Assembly: GCA_030705665.1 (NCBI GenBank)
Contig: JAUZQA010000057.1
Coordinates: 1-12,387, forward strand
Length of the DNA stretch: 12,387 bases
Direction: 5' to 3'
Origin: Bacillota bacterium
GTDB lineage: Bacteria; Bacillota; Bacilli; Bacillales_B; DSM-18226
In this document: piece by piece, positions 1-6,178 of the stretch
Position numbering within the stretch: the first letter of the stretch is position 1
Layout: every line of letters begins with the position of its first letter
Program-made: the position numbers and the translations under genes
The notes under the pieces: generated by a model
What the model was told of the DNA's origin: nothing
What the model saw: only the letters and a program-made list of their open reading frames with translations
The model's database searches: none

Positions 1-609
1 GTCGGTATTATAGGTTTCTTGGTAAACAGACACAAAATCAGCACCGCAGCTTTGTAAAAACCGATATTCATCGGAGTTTAACGGGTAGATTTCAATTCCG
101 ACTGTCGAAAAATATTTCGCCGCTAATTTAACTGTTTTCCCAATATACTCCACATCGGATTTATGGCGAGATTCCCCAGTCAAGAGTAAAATCTCTTTTA
201 AACCAGTCGCCGCAATCGCTTTTAATTCATCTTCGCCTTCATCAAAAGAAAGAGTTGCCCGATTAATTTTATTTGTTGCTTTAAATCCGCAATAAACACA
301 TTCGTTCTCACAATAATTCGCAATATACAATGGTGTAAACAGACTAATAGAATTTCCAAAATGCTTCCTTGTCTCGGACATTGCTTTTCTTGCCATGTCC
401 TCTAAATAGGGAAGGGCGGCAGGGGAAAGAATGATTCGATAATCCTCAAGAGAAAGCTGCTCTTTGTTTAAAGTTTTTTCCACATCATAGCTTGTATATT
501 GCTCATAGTTATATTGTTCTCTTGCGGCTAAAACTTTTTCCATAATGTCTGAATCGATGGCTTCCATTCCATCCATATACTGCATATGATCGACTCGTTT
601 TCGCTGCAT
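1..609 (-). CDS. thiH: 2-iminoacetate synthase ThiH (C-terminal part cut by window edge)
   Basis: Radical-SAM tyrosine lyase that cleaves tyrosine to 2-iminoacetate (dehydroglycine), the C2-N unit ThiG needs for the thiamine thiazole ring. The window holds the first 203 codons, in frame and without a stop to base 1; the family is about 370 residues long. The cluster-binding motif CENECVYC is at residues 100-107 (C100, C104, C107, the CX3CX2C pattern), after an N-terminal stretch typical of ThiH. The ATG at 609-607 has a strong GGAGG site 7 nt upstream that overlaps the end of thiG, and only 2 nt separate the two genes, so it is the distal gene of thiSFGH. The family is oxygen-sensitive through its 4Fe-4S cluster, which is notable next to a terminal oxidase operon. 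The identification follows from motif and context together. Confidence 0.93.
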   Translation of the reverse strand, partial: MQRKRVDHMQYMDGMEAIDSDIMEKVLAAREQYNYEQYTSYDVEKTLNKEQLSLEDYRIILSPAALPYLEDMARKAMSETRKHFGNSISLFTPLYIANYCENECVYCGFKATNKINRATLSFDEGEDELKAIAATGLKEILLLTGESRHKSDVEYIGKTVKLAAKYFSTVGIEIYPLNSDEYRFLQSCGADFVSVYQETYNTD

Positions 610-611
610 GA

Positions 612-1379
612 CTAATCCTCCAAAAATCCGGTCAAAGGACTTGATGCCTCTGCCTTAAAGTCTAATACTCTGCCTAAACCCGCAAGATAGGCGGCGCGAC
701 CGGCTTCGATTGCTTGTTTGAAGGCTTTTGCCATTAAGCTAACATCATTGGCGGTAGCAACGGCAGTATTACACATAACCGCATCCACACCCATTTCCAT
801 TGCTTCACATGCCTGTGAAGGGCGGCCAATTCCTGCATCTACAATAATTGGCAAATCGATTTCATCAACTAAGATTTGAATAAAATCCTTTGTACAAAGC
901 CCCTTGTTGCTGCCAATTGGAGCCCCTAACGGCATGATGGCAGCAGCACCCGCATCCGCCAACGCTCTTGCCGCGTATAAATCAGGGTACATATAGGGCA
1001 TGACAATAAACCCTTCTTTGGCCAGCACTTCTGTCGCTTTGATTGTTTCAGTGTTATCTGGGAGTAAATATTTAGAATCGGAAATGACTTCAAGCTTTAC
1101 AAAATCACCGCAGCCAAGTTCCCTCGAAAGCCGGGCAATTCTCACTGCTTCTTCGGCATTTCTTGCTCCTGAAGTGTTTGGCAGCAAGGTAATGTTTTTT
1201 GGAATGTAATCTAAAATATTTTCTTCCCCGCCAGTGTTTGCCCTCCTGAGAGCAAGTGTGACGATTTCAGCTTCCCCTTGTTCAATTACTGCTTTCACTA
1301 ATTCTAGAGAAAACTTTCCAGATCCTAAAATAAATCTTGATTGAAACTTATGTCCGCCAATTGTTAATAAATCACTCAT
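612..1379 (-). CDS. thiG: Thiazole synthase ThiG
   Basis: Cytosolic TIM-barrel enzyme that condenses 1-deoxy-D-xylulose 5-phosphate, sulfur from ThiS thiocarboxylate and dehydroglycine into the thiazole phosphate precursor of thiamine. From the chosen start it has 255 residues, the normal family length. It shows the family opening ([18 protein letters not shown]), LLPNTSGA, and FVKLEV holding the Schiff-base lysine (residue 95 from this start). The phosphate-binding region APIGSNKG and VDAGIGRPS are also intact. The ATG at 1379-1377 lies 9 nt after GAGG. A TTG two codons upstream (1385) is possible and would give 257 residues. It follows thiF by 15 nt and precedes thiH by 2 nt, so it is the third gene of the thiazole operon. 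Nothing is broken or missing. Confidence 0.97.
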   Translation of the reverse strand: MSDLLTIGGHKFQSRFILGSGKFSLELVKAVIEQGEAEIVTLALRRANTGGEENILDYIPKNITLLPNTSGARNAEEAVRIARLSRELGCGDFVKLEVISDSKYLLPDNTETIKATEVLAKEGFIVMPYMYPDLYAARALADAGAAAIMPLGAPIGSNKGLCTKDFIQILVDEIDLPIIVDAGIGRPSQACEAMEMGVDAVMCNTAVATANDVSLMAKAFKQAIEAGRAAYLAGLGRVLDFKAEASSPLTGFLED

Positions 1380-1394
1380 TTTCAAAATCCTCTC

Positions 1395-2198
1395 CTATAT
1401 CTCTTCGATTCCGATTAATAATCGTAGAATCATATTTGCTTGATGACCGGCACAAATATTGACTCTCGGGGCCATCAATCCTCTGCCGACCCTTGCGGCA
1501 TTTTCCAAATCCCCACAGAGGTACAACCGTTTCATCGGATTTGTTGTTTTAATTAAATTTGAACTTTCAAACCCAGCCATACCTGAACCAGAGACAATTT
1601 TACTATTCGGAAGCAGCTCCAAAGCTGTATTGATCAGCATCGACTTTTGATCGGGCTTGTCAAAGGCTTCACAAATAATGTCATAACCATTAAAGAGTTC
1701 TTTGACATTTTCCTCGGTTATCTTTACTGTTTCGGTGTCGATCCTAATAAATGGATTAATTTCTTCCAGCTGTTTCTTCAGTGCGATTGTTTTTGGCAAT
1801 CCTAGGTGGCTTATGTAATAGCTTTGCCGATTCAGATTGCTTGGTTCCACAATATCAAAATCTACCAAAAGCAGCTGTCCCACTCCAATTCTTGCCAGCA
1901 TAACAGCAATATTGGAGCCAAGACCCCCTAACCCGGCAATCGCTACTTTAGCTTGTTTCAATTTTTTATGAACATTTGGCGTATGCCTAGCCATCATCAT
2001 GCTTTCGAGTTCTTCTTCGTTTGGCATGATTCCTTTTCGGATGATGGACAAACAATCATTCTCAGAAATAGGGGAGTCTTTATCGATCTGAAACCCATTT
2101 AAAATTACAATATCTGTTGGTTCACCAATTTGTTCACGGACTTCAAAAGCAGTTTGACAGTTTAGAGCCACTTCTTTTCCATTCACGGTTATTCTCAT
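1395..2198 (-). CDS. thiF: ThiS adenylyltransferase ThiF, family 2, with ThiS-like N-terminal domain
   Basis: E1-like enzyme that adenylates the C-terminal glycine of ThiS so that it can receive sulfur. The 267-residue protein has two parts. Residues 1-56 resemble a ThiS/beta-grasp fold (MRITVNGKEVAL, ILNGFQIDKD) but lack the terminal Gly-Gly. Residues 80-267 are the Rossmann E1 domain, with GLGGLGSN (89-96), DFD (113-115) and NLNRQ (121-125) for ATP binding and D180 in the EAFDKPD segment. The paired Cys zinc motifs of E. coli ThiF are absent, as expected for the shorter ThiF type found with ThiG/ThiH in Firmicutes (inference from memory of the family). The ATG at 2198 is served by a GGAGG that also encodes the terminal glycines of ThiS, and 3 nt separate the two genes, so translation is probably coupled. 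Confidence 0.92.
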   Translation of the reverse strand: MRITVNGKEVALNCQTAFEVREQIGEPTDIVILNGFQIDKDSPISENDCLSIIRKGIMPNEEELESMMMARHTPNVHKKLKQAKVAIAGLGGLGSNIAVMLARIGVGQLLLVDFDIVEPSNLNRQSYYISHLGLPKTIALKKQLEEINPFIRIDTETVKITEENVKELFNGYDIICEAFDKPDQKSMLINTALELLPNSKIVSGSGMAGFESSNLIKTTNPMKRLYLCGDLENAARVGRGLMAPRVNICAGHQANMILRLLIGIEEI

Positions 2199-2201
2199 CG
2201 A

Positions 2202-2396
2202 TCATCCACCTCCTACAAATCTAACAATCTCCAAACTGTCTTCATTCTCAAGAAGGACCGCTTTATAGGTTGGTTTTGGAACAATTTCTCCATTTCGTTC
2301 GACAGCAATGGTTGCTAAATCAAACTTTTTCATCATGATAAAATCATAAAGCGTTTGCCCTTTTTCTACTTCAACAAATGTGCCATTGACTTTCAC
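2202..2396 (-). CDS. thiS: Sulfur carrier protein ThiS
   Basis: Small ubiquitin-like sulfur carrier. Its C-terminal glycine is adenylated by ThiF, converted to a thiocarboxylate, and the sulfur is donated to ThiG. From the GTG at 2396 it has 64 residues, close to the usual 65 or so, with the beta-grasp pattern VKVNGTFVEVEKGQTL, AVERNGEIVPK and the diagnostic tail EIVRFVGGG. The start is uncertain. A GTG three codons upstream (2405) would give 67 residues, but its purine-rich site GGAAGGAA would be too close; that site fits the 2396 start better, about 10 nt away. It is the first gene of thiSFGH and directly follows the terminator-like leader hairpin at 2433-2480, so its expression is probably set by that element. 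Confidence 0.93.
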   Translation of the reverse strand: MKVNGTFVEVEKGQTLYDFIMMKKFDLATIAVERNGEIVPKPTYKAVLLENEDSLEIVRFVGGG

Positions 2397-2432
2397 TATT
2401 TTCACTTCCTTCCAAAAATTCCCACAAAAAAA

Positions 2433-2480
2433 GCACAAAATGGTAGTAACACCCTTTTGGTGGTGTTCCCCATTTTGTGC
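2433..2480 (-). promoter_or_regulatory. Terminator-type leader hairpin upstream of thiS, probable HMP-PP (thiS-motif) riboswitch
   Basis: On the minus strand an 11-bp perfect stem (arms 2480-2470 and 2443-2433, GCACAAAATGG with CCATTTTGTGC) encloses a small asymmetric internal loop, a 6-bp inner stem (2467-2462 with 2453-2448, GGTGTT/AACACC) and an 8-nt loop. It is followed at once by seven T's (2432-2426), so the transcript would end in an intrinsic terminator about 30 nt before thiS. The 5' arm CACAAAA can also pair with TTTTGTG at the end of the U-run (2429-2423), an alternative fold that would disrupt the terminator. A regulated terminator in front of thiS, with conserved-looking bases inside the stem, matches the published architecture of the thiS-motif RNA that senses HMP-PP. 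The usual TPP-riboswitch core was not seen. The class call is inference; the hairpin is directly visible. Confidence 0.7.
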
Positions 2481-2508
2481 TTTCAGTATTTGTGTTTATT
2501 CTAGAAGA

Positions 2509-2537
2509 ATTATATAAAAAGTTAGAAATATAGTCAA
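2509..2537 (-). promoter_or_regulatory. Sigma-A promoter of the thiSFGH operon
   Basis: On the minus strand TTGACT (2537-2532) and TATAAT (2514-2509) are separated by exactly 17 nt in AT-rich DNA. This predicts a start near 2502 and a leader of about 105 nt containing the hairpin at 2480-2433. It is a near-consensus vegetative promoter, so the operon would be transcribed strongly unless stopped at the leader terminator. Confidence 0.8.
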
Positions 2538-2558
2538 TATTTTATCAGTTTAAATGTT

Positions 2559-2660
2559 TTAATCATTTATTTTTTTCCAAAGCGTGGTACGGCTGCTCCC
2601 CAGCTGTTCTGATAATGAAGCAGAAGATCAATCGCAAATTACTTTCTTCTAAAAGTTAAT
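2559..2660 (-). pseudogene. Decayed 3' end of a Fis-type HTH (sigma-54 activator-like) regulator gene
   Basis: Minus-strand codons 2627-2562, ending at TAA (2561-2559), read SSASLSEQLGSSRTTLWKKI then ND. This is the shape of the Fis-type helix-turn-helix that closes many sigma-54-dependent activators (pattern xAxxLGxSRTTLWRKL). Just upstream the frame is closed by TGA at 2630-2628. A neighbouring frame (about 2660-2630) reads LLEESNLRLI, which could be the preceding helix joined by one frameshift. No larger open frame continues upstream, so only the last 20-35 residues survive. The left end given here is approximate and no function is expected. The HTH resemblance is by eye and the remnant is short, so chance cannot be excluded fully. 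Confidence 0.55.
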
Positions 2661-2763
2661 AAAATTTTAAGTTTCTGTCCAGTTTCTACACATTTGTTTG
2701 CTACACTGTCTCAAAATAGATAAAACTTCAGACCTAGCTAGAAACGTTCATTTTTCTTATTTT

Positions 2764-2780
2764 CTGAGAATGGTTCTCAG
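2764..2780. promoter_or_regulatory. Fur-box-like palindrome upstream of the oxidase operon
   Basis: CTGAGAA-TGG-TTCTCAG is a perfect 7-bp inverted repeat with a 3-nt centre. The inner 15-mer TGAGAATGGTTCTCA matches 11 of the 14 defined positions of the Bacillus Fur-type 7-1-7 consensus TGATAATNATTATCA. It sits just upstream of a weak promoter candidate and about 80 nt before the first oxidase gene. A Fur-family (iron, peroxide or zinc) protein or another dimeric regulator could bind it. It is less likely to be a terminator, since no plus-strand gene lies upstream and the T's begin only about seven bases after the stem. Confidence 0.45.
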
Positions 2781-2790
2781 GGGGTGATTT

Positions 2791-2820
2791 TTTACAAAAC
2801 TTAAAATCTATAAATCATAT
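2791..2820 (+). promoter_or_regulatory. Weak candidate promoter of the oxidase operon
   Basis: TTTACA (2791-2796) and TCATAT (2815-2820) are 18 nt apart in a strongly AT-rich tract, about 40 nt before the first gene. The -10 match is poor, which would suit a promoter needing an activator. No better sigma-A pair was found in the gap. Confidence 0.3.
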
Positions 2821-2859
2821 TCATATTTACCATTTTACAATGCAATGGAGGGGTGAACA

Positions 2860-3492
2860 TTGCTTAAGAATCATGGTTCAGTATCAACAAAGGGGATAGT
2901 TGTTTCGGTTATTCTTGCCATTTTACTTATTGTCGGCAGTGTCTATGGAATCGGGAGTGACGATGCCGGCCAAAAGGATTCCACTCATTTTGTCATTGAT
3001 ATGACGGATTATGGTTTTACACCATCGGCAATGACTTGGCATGTAGGCGACACGGTGACTTTAACTGTTAGAAATACCTCAGAGCAGGGAGTCATGCACG
3101 AATTTATGGTTGGCCGTGATCCCAATGAGGAGGATGTGGGCTTTGGTAAAACGATTACCGATGGTTTTGAAACCGATTTCTTTAAAAACATGAATGTCAA
3201 ACTTATTTCCGGCAACCGCATATTAATGGTACAGCCAGGAACTGCACATTTCTCAGGTATTAACCCTAAAAAGATTTTGGCTAAAGAACCGCCGGGATTA
3301 GTTCAAAAGGGTGACCAATTTCAAATCGTATTTGCCTGGCCTGAACGTGGAAAAAAGTCCGAACCAGGAGGTACGATGACGTTTCAATTTAAAGTTCCCA
3401 ATGAACCGGGTAAATGGGAAATGGCCTGCTACCAGGGGGGTGGCCAGCATATAAAGAACGGGATGAGGGGTACGATTACCATCGTCAAATAA
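2860..3492 (+). CDS. Membrane-anchored blue-copper (cupredoxin) protein of the oxidase operon
   Basis: Predicted type I copper electron-transfer protein held on the outer face of the membrane by one N-terminal helix (residues about 13-31). The 210-residue protein shows likely copper ligands H80 (GVMHEFMVG) and C190, H197, M202 (CYQGGGQHIKNGM). The spacing C-X6-H-X4-M is longer than the common C-X2-4-H loop, and H80 to C190 is 110 residues, so an insertion of roughly 50 residues (about 95-170) enlarges the fold. TTG is the start because GGAGGGG lies 6 nt upstream and no in-frame ATG fits. It is the first gene of the operon, 24 nt before the CuA subunit, so donating electrons to CuA in place of cytochrome c is a reasonable inference. 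A copper chaperone or assembly role is the alternative. Confidence 0.8.
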   Translation: MLKNHGSVSTKGIVVSVILAILLIVGSVYGIGSDDAGQKDSTHFVIDMTDYGFTPSAMTWHVGDTVTLTVRNTSEQGVMHEFMVGRDPNEEDVGFGKTITDGFETDFFKNMNVKLISGNRILMVQPGTAHFSGINPKKILAKEPPGLVQKGDQFQIVFAWPERGKKSEPGGTMTFQFKVPNEPGKWEMACYQGGGQHIKNGMRGTITIVK

Positions 3493-3516
3493 AAGCATAG
3501 TGAGGAGGGAATCAGT

Positions 3517-4272
3517 GTGAACTTCATCATTTTTGCCATATTATGGGTCATTTTTTCTTTATTTGGTGAATGGGGTGCTAATTGGCTTATTGCCCATTAT
3601 CCAATGGTAGGTTCAGTCCAGGGGAAAATTTCGGATGATGCCATTTTCTTTTTACTAAAATGGAGTGTACCGATCTTTGTCTTTGTAACTTTATGGATTG
3701 TCTTCAGCGTTTTTCGTTTTCGCGCAAGATCGGGGGAGGAAGGTCCTGCTCCTAATCAAGAAAAGGATAATTGGCGTTTTTCATGGACCTGGTTTATCCT
3801 TTCTGCGATTATCAATATCATTTTTATTATTAATCCAGGAGTAACTGGTTTAGATGCATTATGGGCACACGAGAAAACGGCTGATCCGCTGGAGGTCGAT
3901 GTCACGGCAGCCCAGTGGAACTGGACTTTTTCGTATCCAAAGTACGGCATCAAAAATTATGATCAATTAATCCTTCCTGTTGATCAGGAAGATAAGTTTG
4001 TCCTGCAAACAGACGATGTCATGCATTCCTTTTGGGTACCCGCATTTAGGATCAAGAAGGATGTCATGCCAGGTGAAACGAGGACATTGTATATGAAACC
4101 AACCACGATTTCTCATACAGAGAAAAATCCGTTAATGCGTGTTCAATGTTCGCAAATGTGCGGTGTTGGCCATGCGGAAATGAGGGCTCTTGTTAAAGTG
4201 GTTAGCAGGGAAGAGTTCAATAAATGGGTAGAGAAAAATAGAGGCAAAGATTTTACACCGCCGGGATATTAA
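3517..4272 (+). CDS. Haem-copper oxidase subunit II with CuA centre
   Basis: Takes electrons from the external donor at the binuclear CuA site and passes them to subunit I. The 251-residue protein has three hydrophobic segments (about 3-20, 43-67, 88-107) and then the external cupredoxin domain. AQWNWTF (132-138) is the electron-transfer Trp segment. CuA ligands are H170 (VMHSFWVP), C211, Q213 (backbone position), C215, H219 and M222 in CSQMCGVGHAEM. There is no CXXCH, so unlike the caa3 subunit of Bacillus no cytochrome c is fused, and there is no lipobox cysteine. GTG at 3517 follows GAGGAGGG; an overlapping GTG at 3515 leads straight to a stop. CuA indicates a cytochrome c or cupredoxin oxidase rather than a quinol oxidase. 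Confidence 0.93.
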   Translation: MNFIIFAILWVIFSLFGEWGANWLIAHYPMVGSVQGKISDDAIFFLLKWSVPIFVFVTLWIVFSVFRFRARSGEEGPAPNQEKDNWRFSWTWFILSAIINIIFIINPGVTGLDALWAHEKTADPLEVDVTAAQWNWTFSYPKYGIKNYDQLILPVDQEDKFVLQTDDVMHSFWVPAFRIKKDVMPGETRTLYMKPTTISHTEKNPLMRVQCSQMCGVGHAEMRALVKVVSREEFNKWVEKNRGKDFTPPGY

Positions 4273-4301
4273 CATCACTTTTAGTAAAAGGAGGAATCAA
4301 T

Positions 4302-6149
4302 GTGACGGATGCTGTAAAAAACGTATCAGGCTTTGACCATATAAAGCCAACTTTACGGGCTTTTTTATGGGGAGTAATTGGTGTTTTTGCCGGAATGGCG
4401 CTGACGGCACTTTTGATGAGAACGCCATTAGTGACTGAACAATCTGGAATCTTTGGCTTTTTATTAGGTTTAATTGGTTGGCTGCTTGGTTCCGGTATGT
4501 GGGAAGCCGTTGTGTTACCTTGGTTTGGTAGTGAGAACAAATGGGATCAAGGACAAGGAGTCGGCCGCTATTTTCGATTCAATACTGACCATAAAGTAAT
4601 CGGATTACAATATTTATTTACTTCAGTGACTGCCTTTTTGCTTGCAGGACTTATGGCAATGGCTTTGAGGTATAATCTCATGACACCAGAATTAAATTTG
4701 TTTCCAAGTGCCCAAGCCTATAATACCTTTATGGGGATTCACGGGTCATTAATGATATTTGCAGTCGCGGTTGTGGCGATTGTGGGCGGTTTTGGCAACT
4801 ACTTTGTTCCTCTCCTGGTAGGTGCTGACGATATGGTATTTCCAAAACTAAACGGAGCAAGCTACTGGTTTGTTCCTGCTGGTGTGATCGCGATTTTAAT
4901 AAGCCCATTATGGGGAGGATTTCAAACAGGCTGGACAGGATACGCACCGCTGGCGAGTACAGATGGTTCTGGTCAAACATTATATTATCTTGGTGTTTAT
5001 GCGTTGGGGTTATCATCCATTTTTACCGGGATTAACGTCATTGCAACCATCATCTATTTAAGAGCTCCAGGATTAACCTGGAGAAGGCTCCCAATGTTTG
5101 CCTGGGCCATGCTGGTTACCTCTTTGTTGAATATTATTTGGGTGCCGGTAATCGGGGTCGATATGTTCATGGGTTTATTAGACCGTGCTGTTCCTACACA
5201 ATTTTTCAATGCAAACGGAATTCCGATGCTGTGGCAGGACCTCTTCTGGCTGTTCGGCCACCCTGAAGTATATATCATTATGCTGCCGGCGTGGGGTTTA
5301 TGGCTTGAAATCCTGCCTGTCATGGGGCAAAAAACGTTATTTGGCAGGAAATGGGTCTTGGCAGGGTTAATTGGAATCACCGCCTTAAGCTCTGTCGTAT
5401 GGACCCACCATATGTATACATCTACAGACGATACAAGATTAATCCCATTTATGACAACAACCGAACTGATTTCAATTCCTACAGGATTTATGTATATTGC
5501 CGCCCTTGGAACCATGTGGGGAGCCAGATTACGATTAAAGACACCACTGATTTTTGTCTTAATGAGTATATTCAACTTTTTAATTGGCGGTTTAACTGGA
5601 GTCTTTCTTTCAGACGTTCCCGGTGACTGGCAGCTTCACAATTCGTATTTTGTTGTATCGCACTTTCATTACACGATCCTTGGCGGAATGGTTTTCACCT
5701 GGCTTGCTGGAATGTATTACTGGTTTCCTAAAGTCTCGGGCAGGATGTACAACGAGTTATGGGGGAAAATCAGCGCCTGGGCGATTTTTATCTTTTTTAA
5801 TTTAACCTTTACTGGGATGCAGGTTGCCGGAGTCGATGGGATGAATCGAAGGGTAGCCTCATATCTACCATACTTGCAAAATATTAATATTTGGATTTCT
5901 ATTTGTGCTTTTCTTTTAGGTTTAAGCTTTGTGATTCCGTTTATTAATTTTGCCTATAGCTGGGCTAAGGGGAAAAAGGCAGCAGCAAATGTTTGGGGAG
6001 GTAAAACCCTGGAATGGCAGACAACTTCGCCTCCTCCACATGAAAATTTCCTTGAAATCCCTTTAGTCACGGGCGATTTTTATGATTACGGAGAAGGGGC
6101 TGCAAACTACCAATTTTCAATGCCGCCTTCAACTGGATCGGATGTTTAA
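4302..6149 (+). CDS. Haem-copper oxidase subunit I (catalytic), lacking the K-channel lysine
   Basis: Catalytic subunit reducing O2 to water, carrying two haems and CuB. Of 615 residues, the conserved core begins at TDHKVIG (95-101). Residues 1-90 are extra, with two predicted helices at about 20-40 and 48-70. Visible residues: low-spin haem H147 and H456; high-spin haem H454 (SHFHY); CuB H320, H369, H370; and H320-P-E-V-Y324, the pair that forms the His-Tyr cross-link. D-channel residues N166, D177, N184 and E322 are intact. At the K-channel position PTG-I-K the protein reads P393-T-G-F-M397, so lysine is replaced by methionine; E388 lies nine residues earlier on the same helix. HNS (446-448) replaces the usual HDT near the Mg site. 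GTG at 4302 follows AAGGAGG. HPEVY argues against a nitric oxide reductase. Confidence 0.92.
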   Translation: MTDAVKNVSGFDHIKPTLRAFLWGVIGVFAGMALTALLMRTPLVTEQSGIFGFLLGLIGWLLGSGMWEAVVLPWFGSENKWDQGQGVGRYFRFNTDHKVIGLQYLFTSVTAFLLAGLMAMALRYNLMTPELNLFPSAQAYNTFMGIHGSLMIFAVAVVAIVGGFGNYFVPLLVGADDMVFPKLNGASYWFVPAGVIAILISPLWGGFQTGWTGYAPLASTDGSGQTLYYLGVYALGLSSIFTGINVIATIIYLRAPGLTWRRLPMFAWAMLVTSLLNIIWVPVIGVDMFMGLLDRAVPTQFFNANGIPMLWQDLFWLFGHPEVYIIMLPAWGLWLEILPVMGQKTLFGRKWVLAGLIGITALSSVVWTHHMYTSTDDTRLIPFMTTTELISIPTGFMYIAALGTMWGARLRLKTPLIFVLMSIFNFLIGGLTGVFLSDVPGDWQLHNSYFVVSHFHYTILGGMVFTWLAGMYYWFPKVSGRMYNELWGKISAWAIFIFFNLTFTGMQVAGVDGMNRRVASYLPYLQNINIWISICAFLLGLSFVIPFINFAYSWAKGKKAAANVWGGKTLEWQTTSPPPHENFLEIPLVTGDFYDYGEGAANYQFSMPPSTGSDV

Positions 6150-6178
6150 GTTAATTTGAGAAATTAGAGGTGAGGAAA

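Larger units (their letters stand above)
2397..2859. other. Intergenic region between divergent thi and cox operons
   Basis: This 463-nt stretch has no intact gene. From left to right it holds the thiS leader hairpin, the thi promoter, the regulator remnant, and AT-rich DNA with a short direct repeat AGTTTCT at 2670-2676 and 2681-2687 (11-nt spacing). CTACAC occurs at 2686-2691 and again at 2701-2706. A palindrome at 2764-2780 and the likely cox promoter region follow. An 11-nt direct-repeat spacing is the kind bound by OmpR-family regulators such as the one encoded at 7108, but the repeat is short and this is only a suggestion. Confidence 0.6.

Noticed and set aside
2500..2760. Possible TPP riboswitch upstream of the thi operon
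   Set aside because: The conserved THI-box segments (CTGAGA ... ACCTGA.CTGG ... GCGTAGGGA) were not found on the minus strand, and the promoter at 2509-2537 leaves only about 105 nt of leader, filled by the hairpin at 2433-2480.
2764..2790. Palindrome plus T-run as an intrinsic terminator
   Set aside because: The T's start about seven bases after a 7-bp stem, and no plus-strand transcript is expected to arrive from upstream; an operator fits better.
2860..3492. First oxidase-operon gene as a second CuA subunit II
   Set aside because: It has a single C/H/M set with one cysteine rather than the two-cysteine CuA motif, so it is a mononuclear type I copper protein.
5054..5575. 173-codon minus-strand open frame opposite subunit I
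   Set aside because: It lies wholly within the well-conserved oxidase gene, has no ribosome site of note and no recognisable protein features; it is a shadow frame.
4302..6149. Subunit I as a CuA-linked nitric oxide reductase
   Set aside because: The HPEVY motif with the cross-linking Tyr and the D-channel residues are intact, which are O2-reductase features, despite the missing K-channel lysine.
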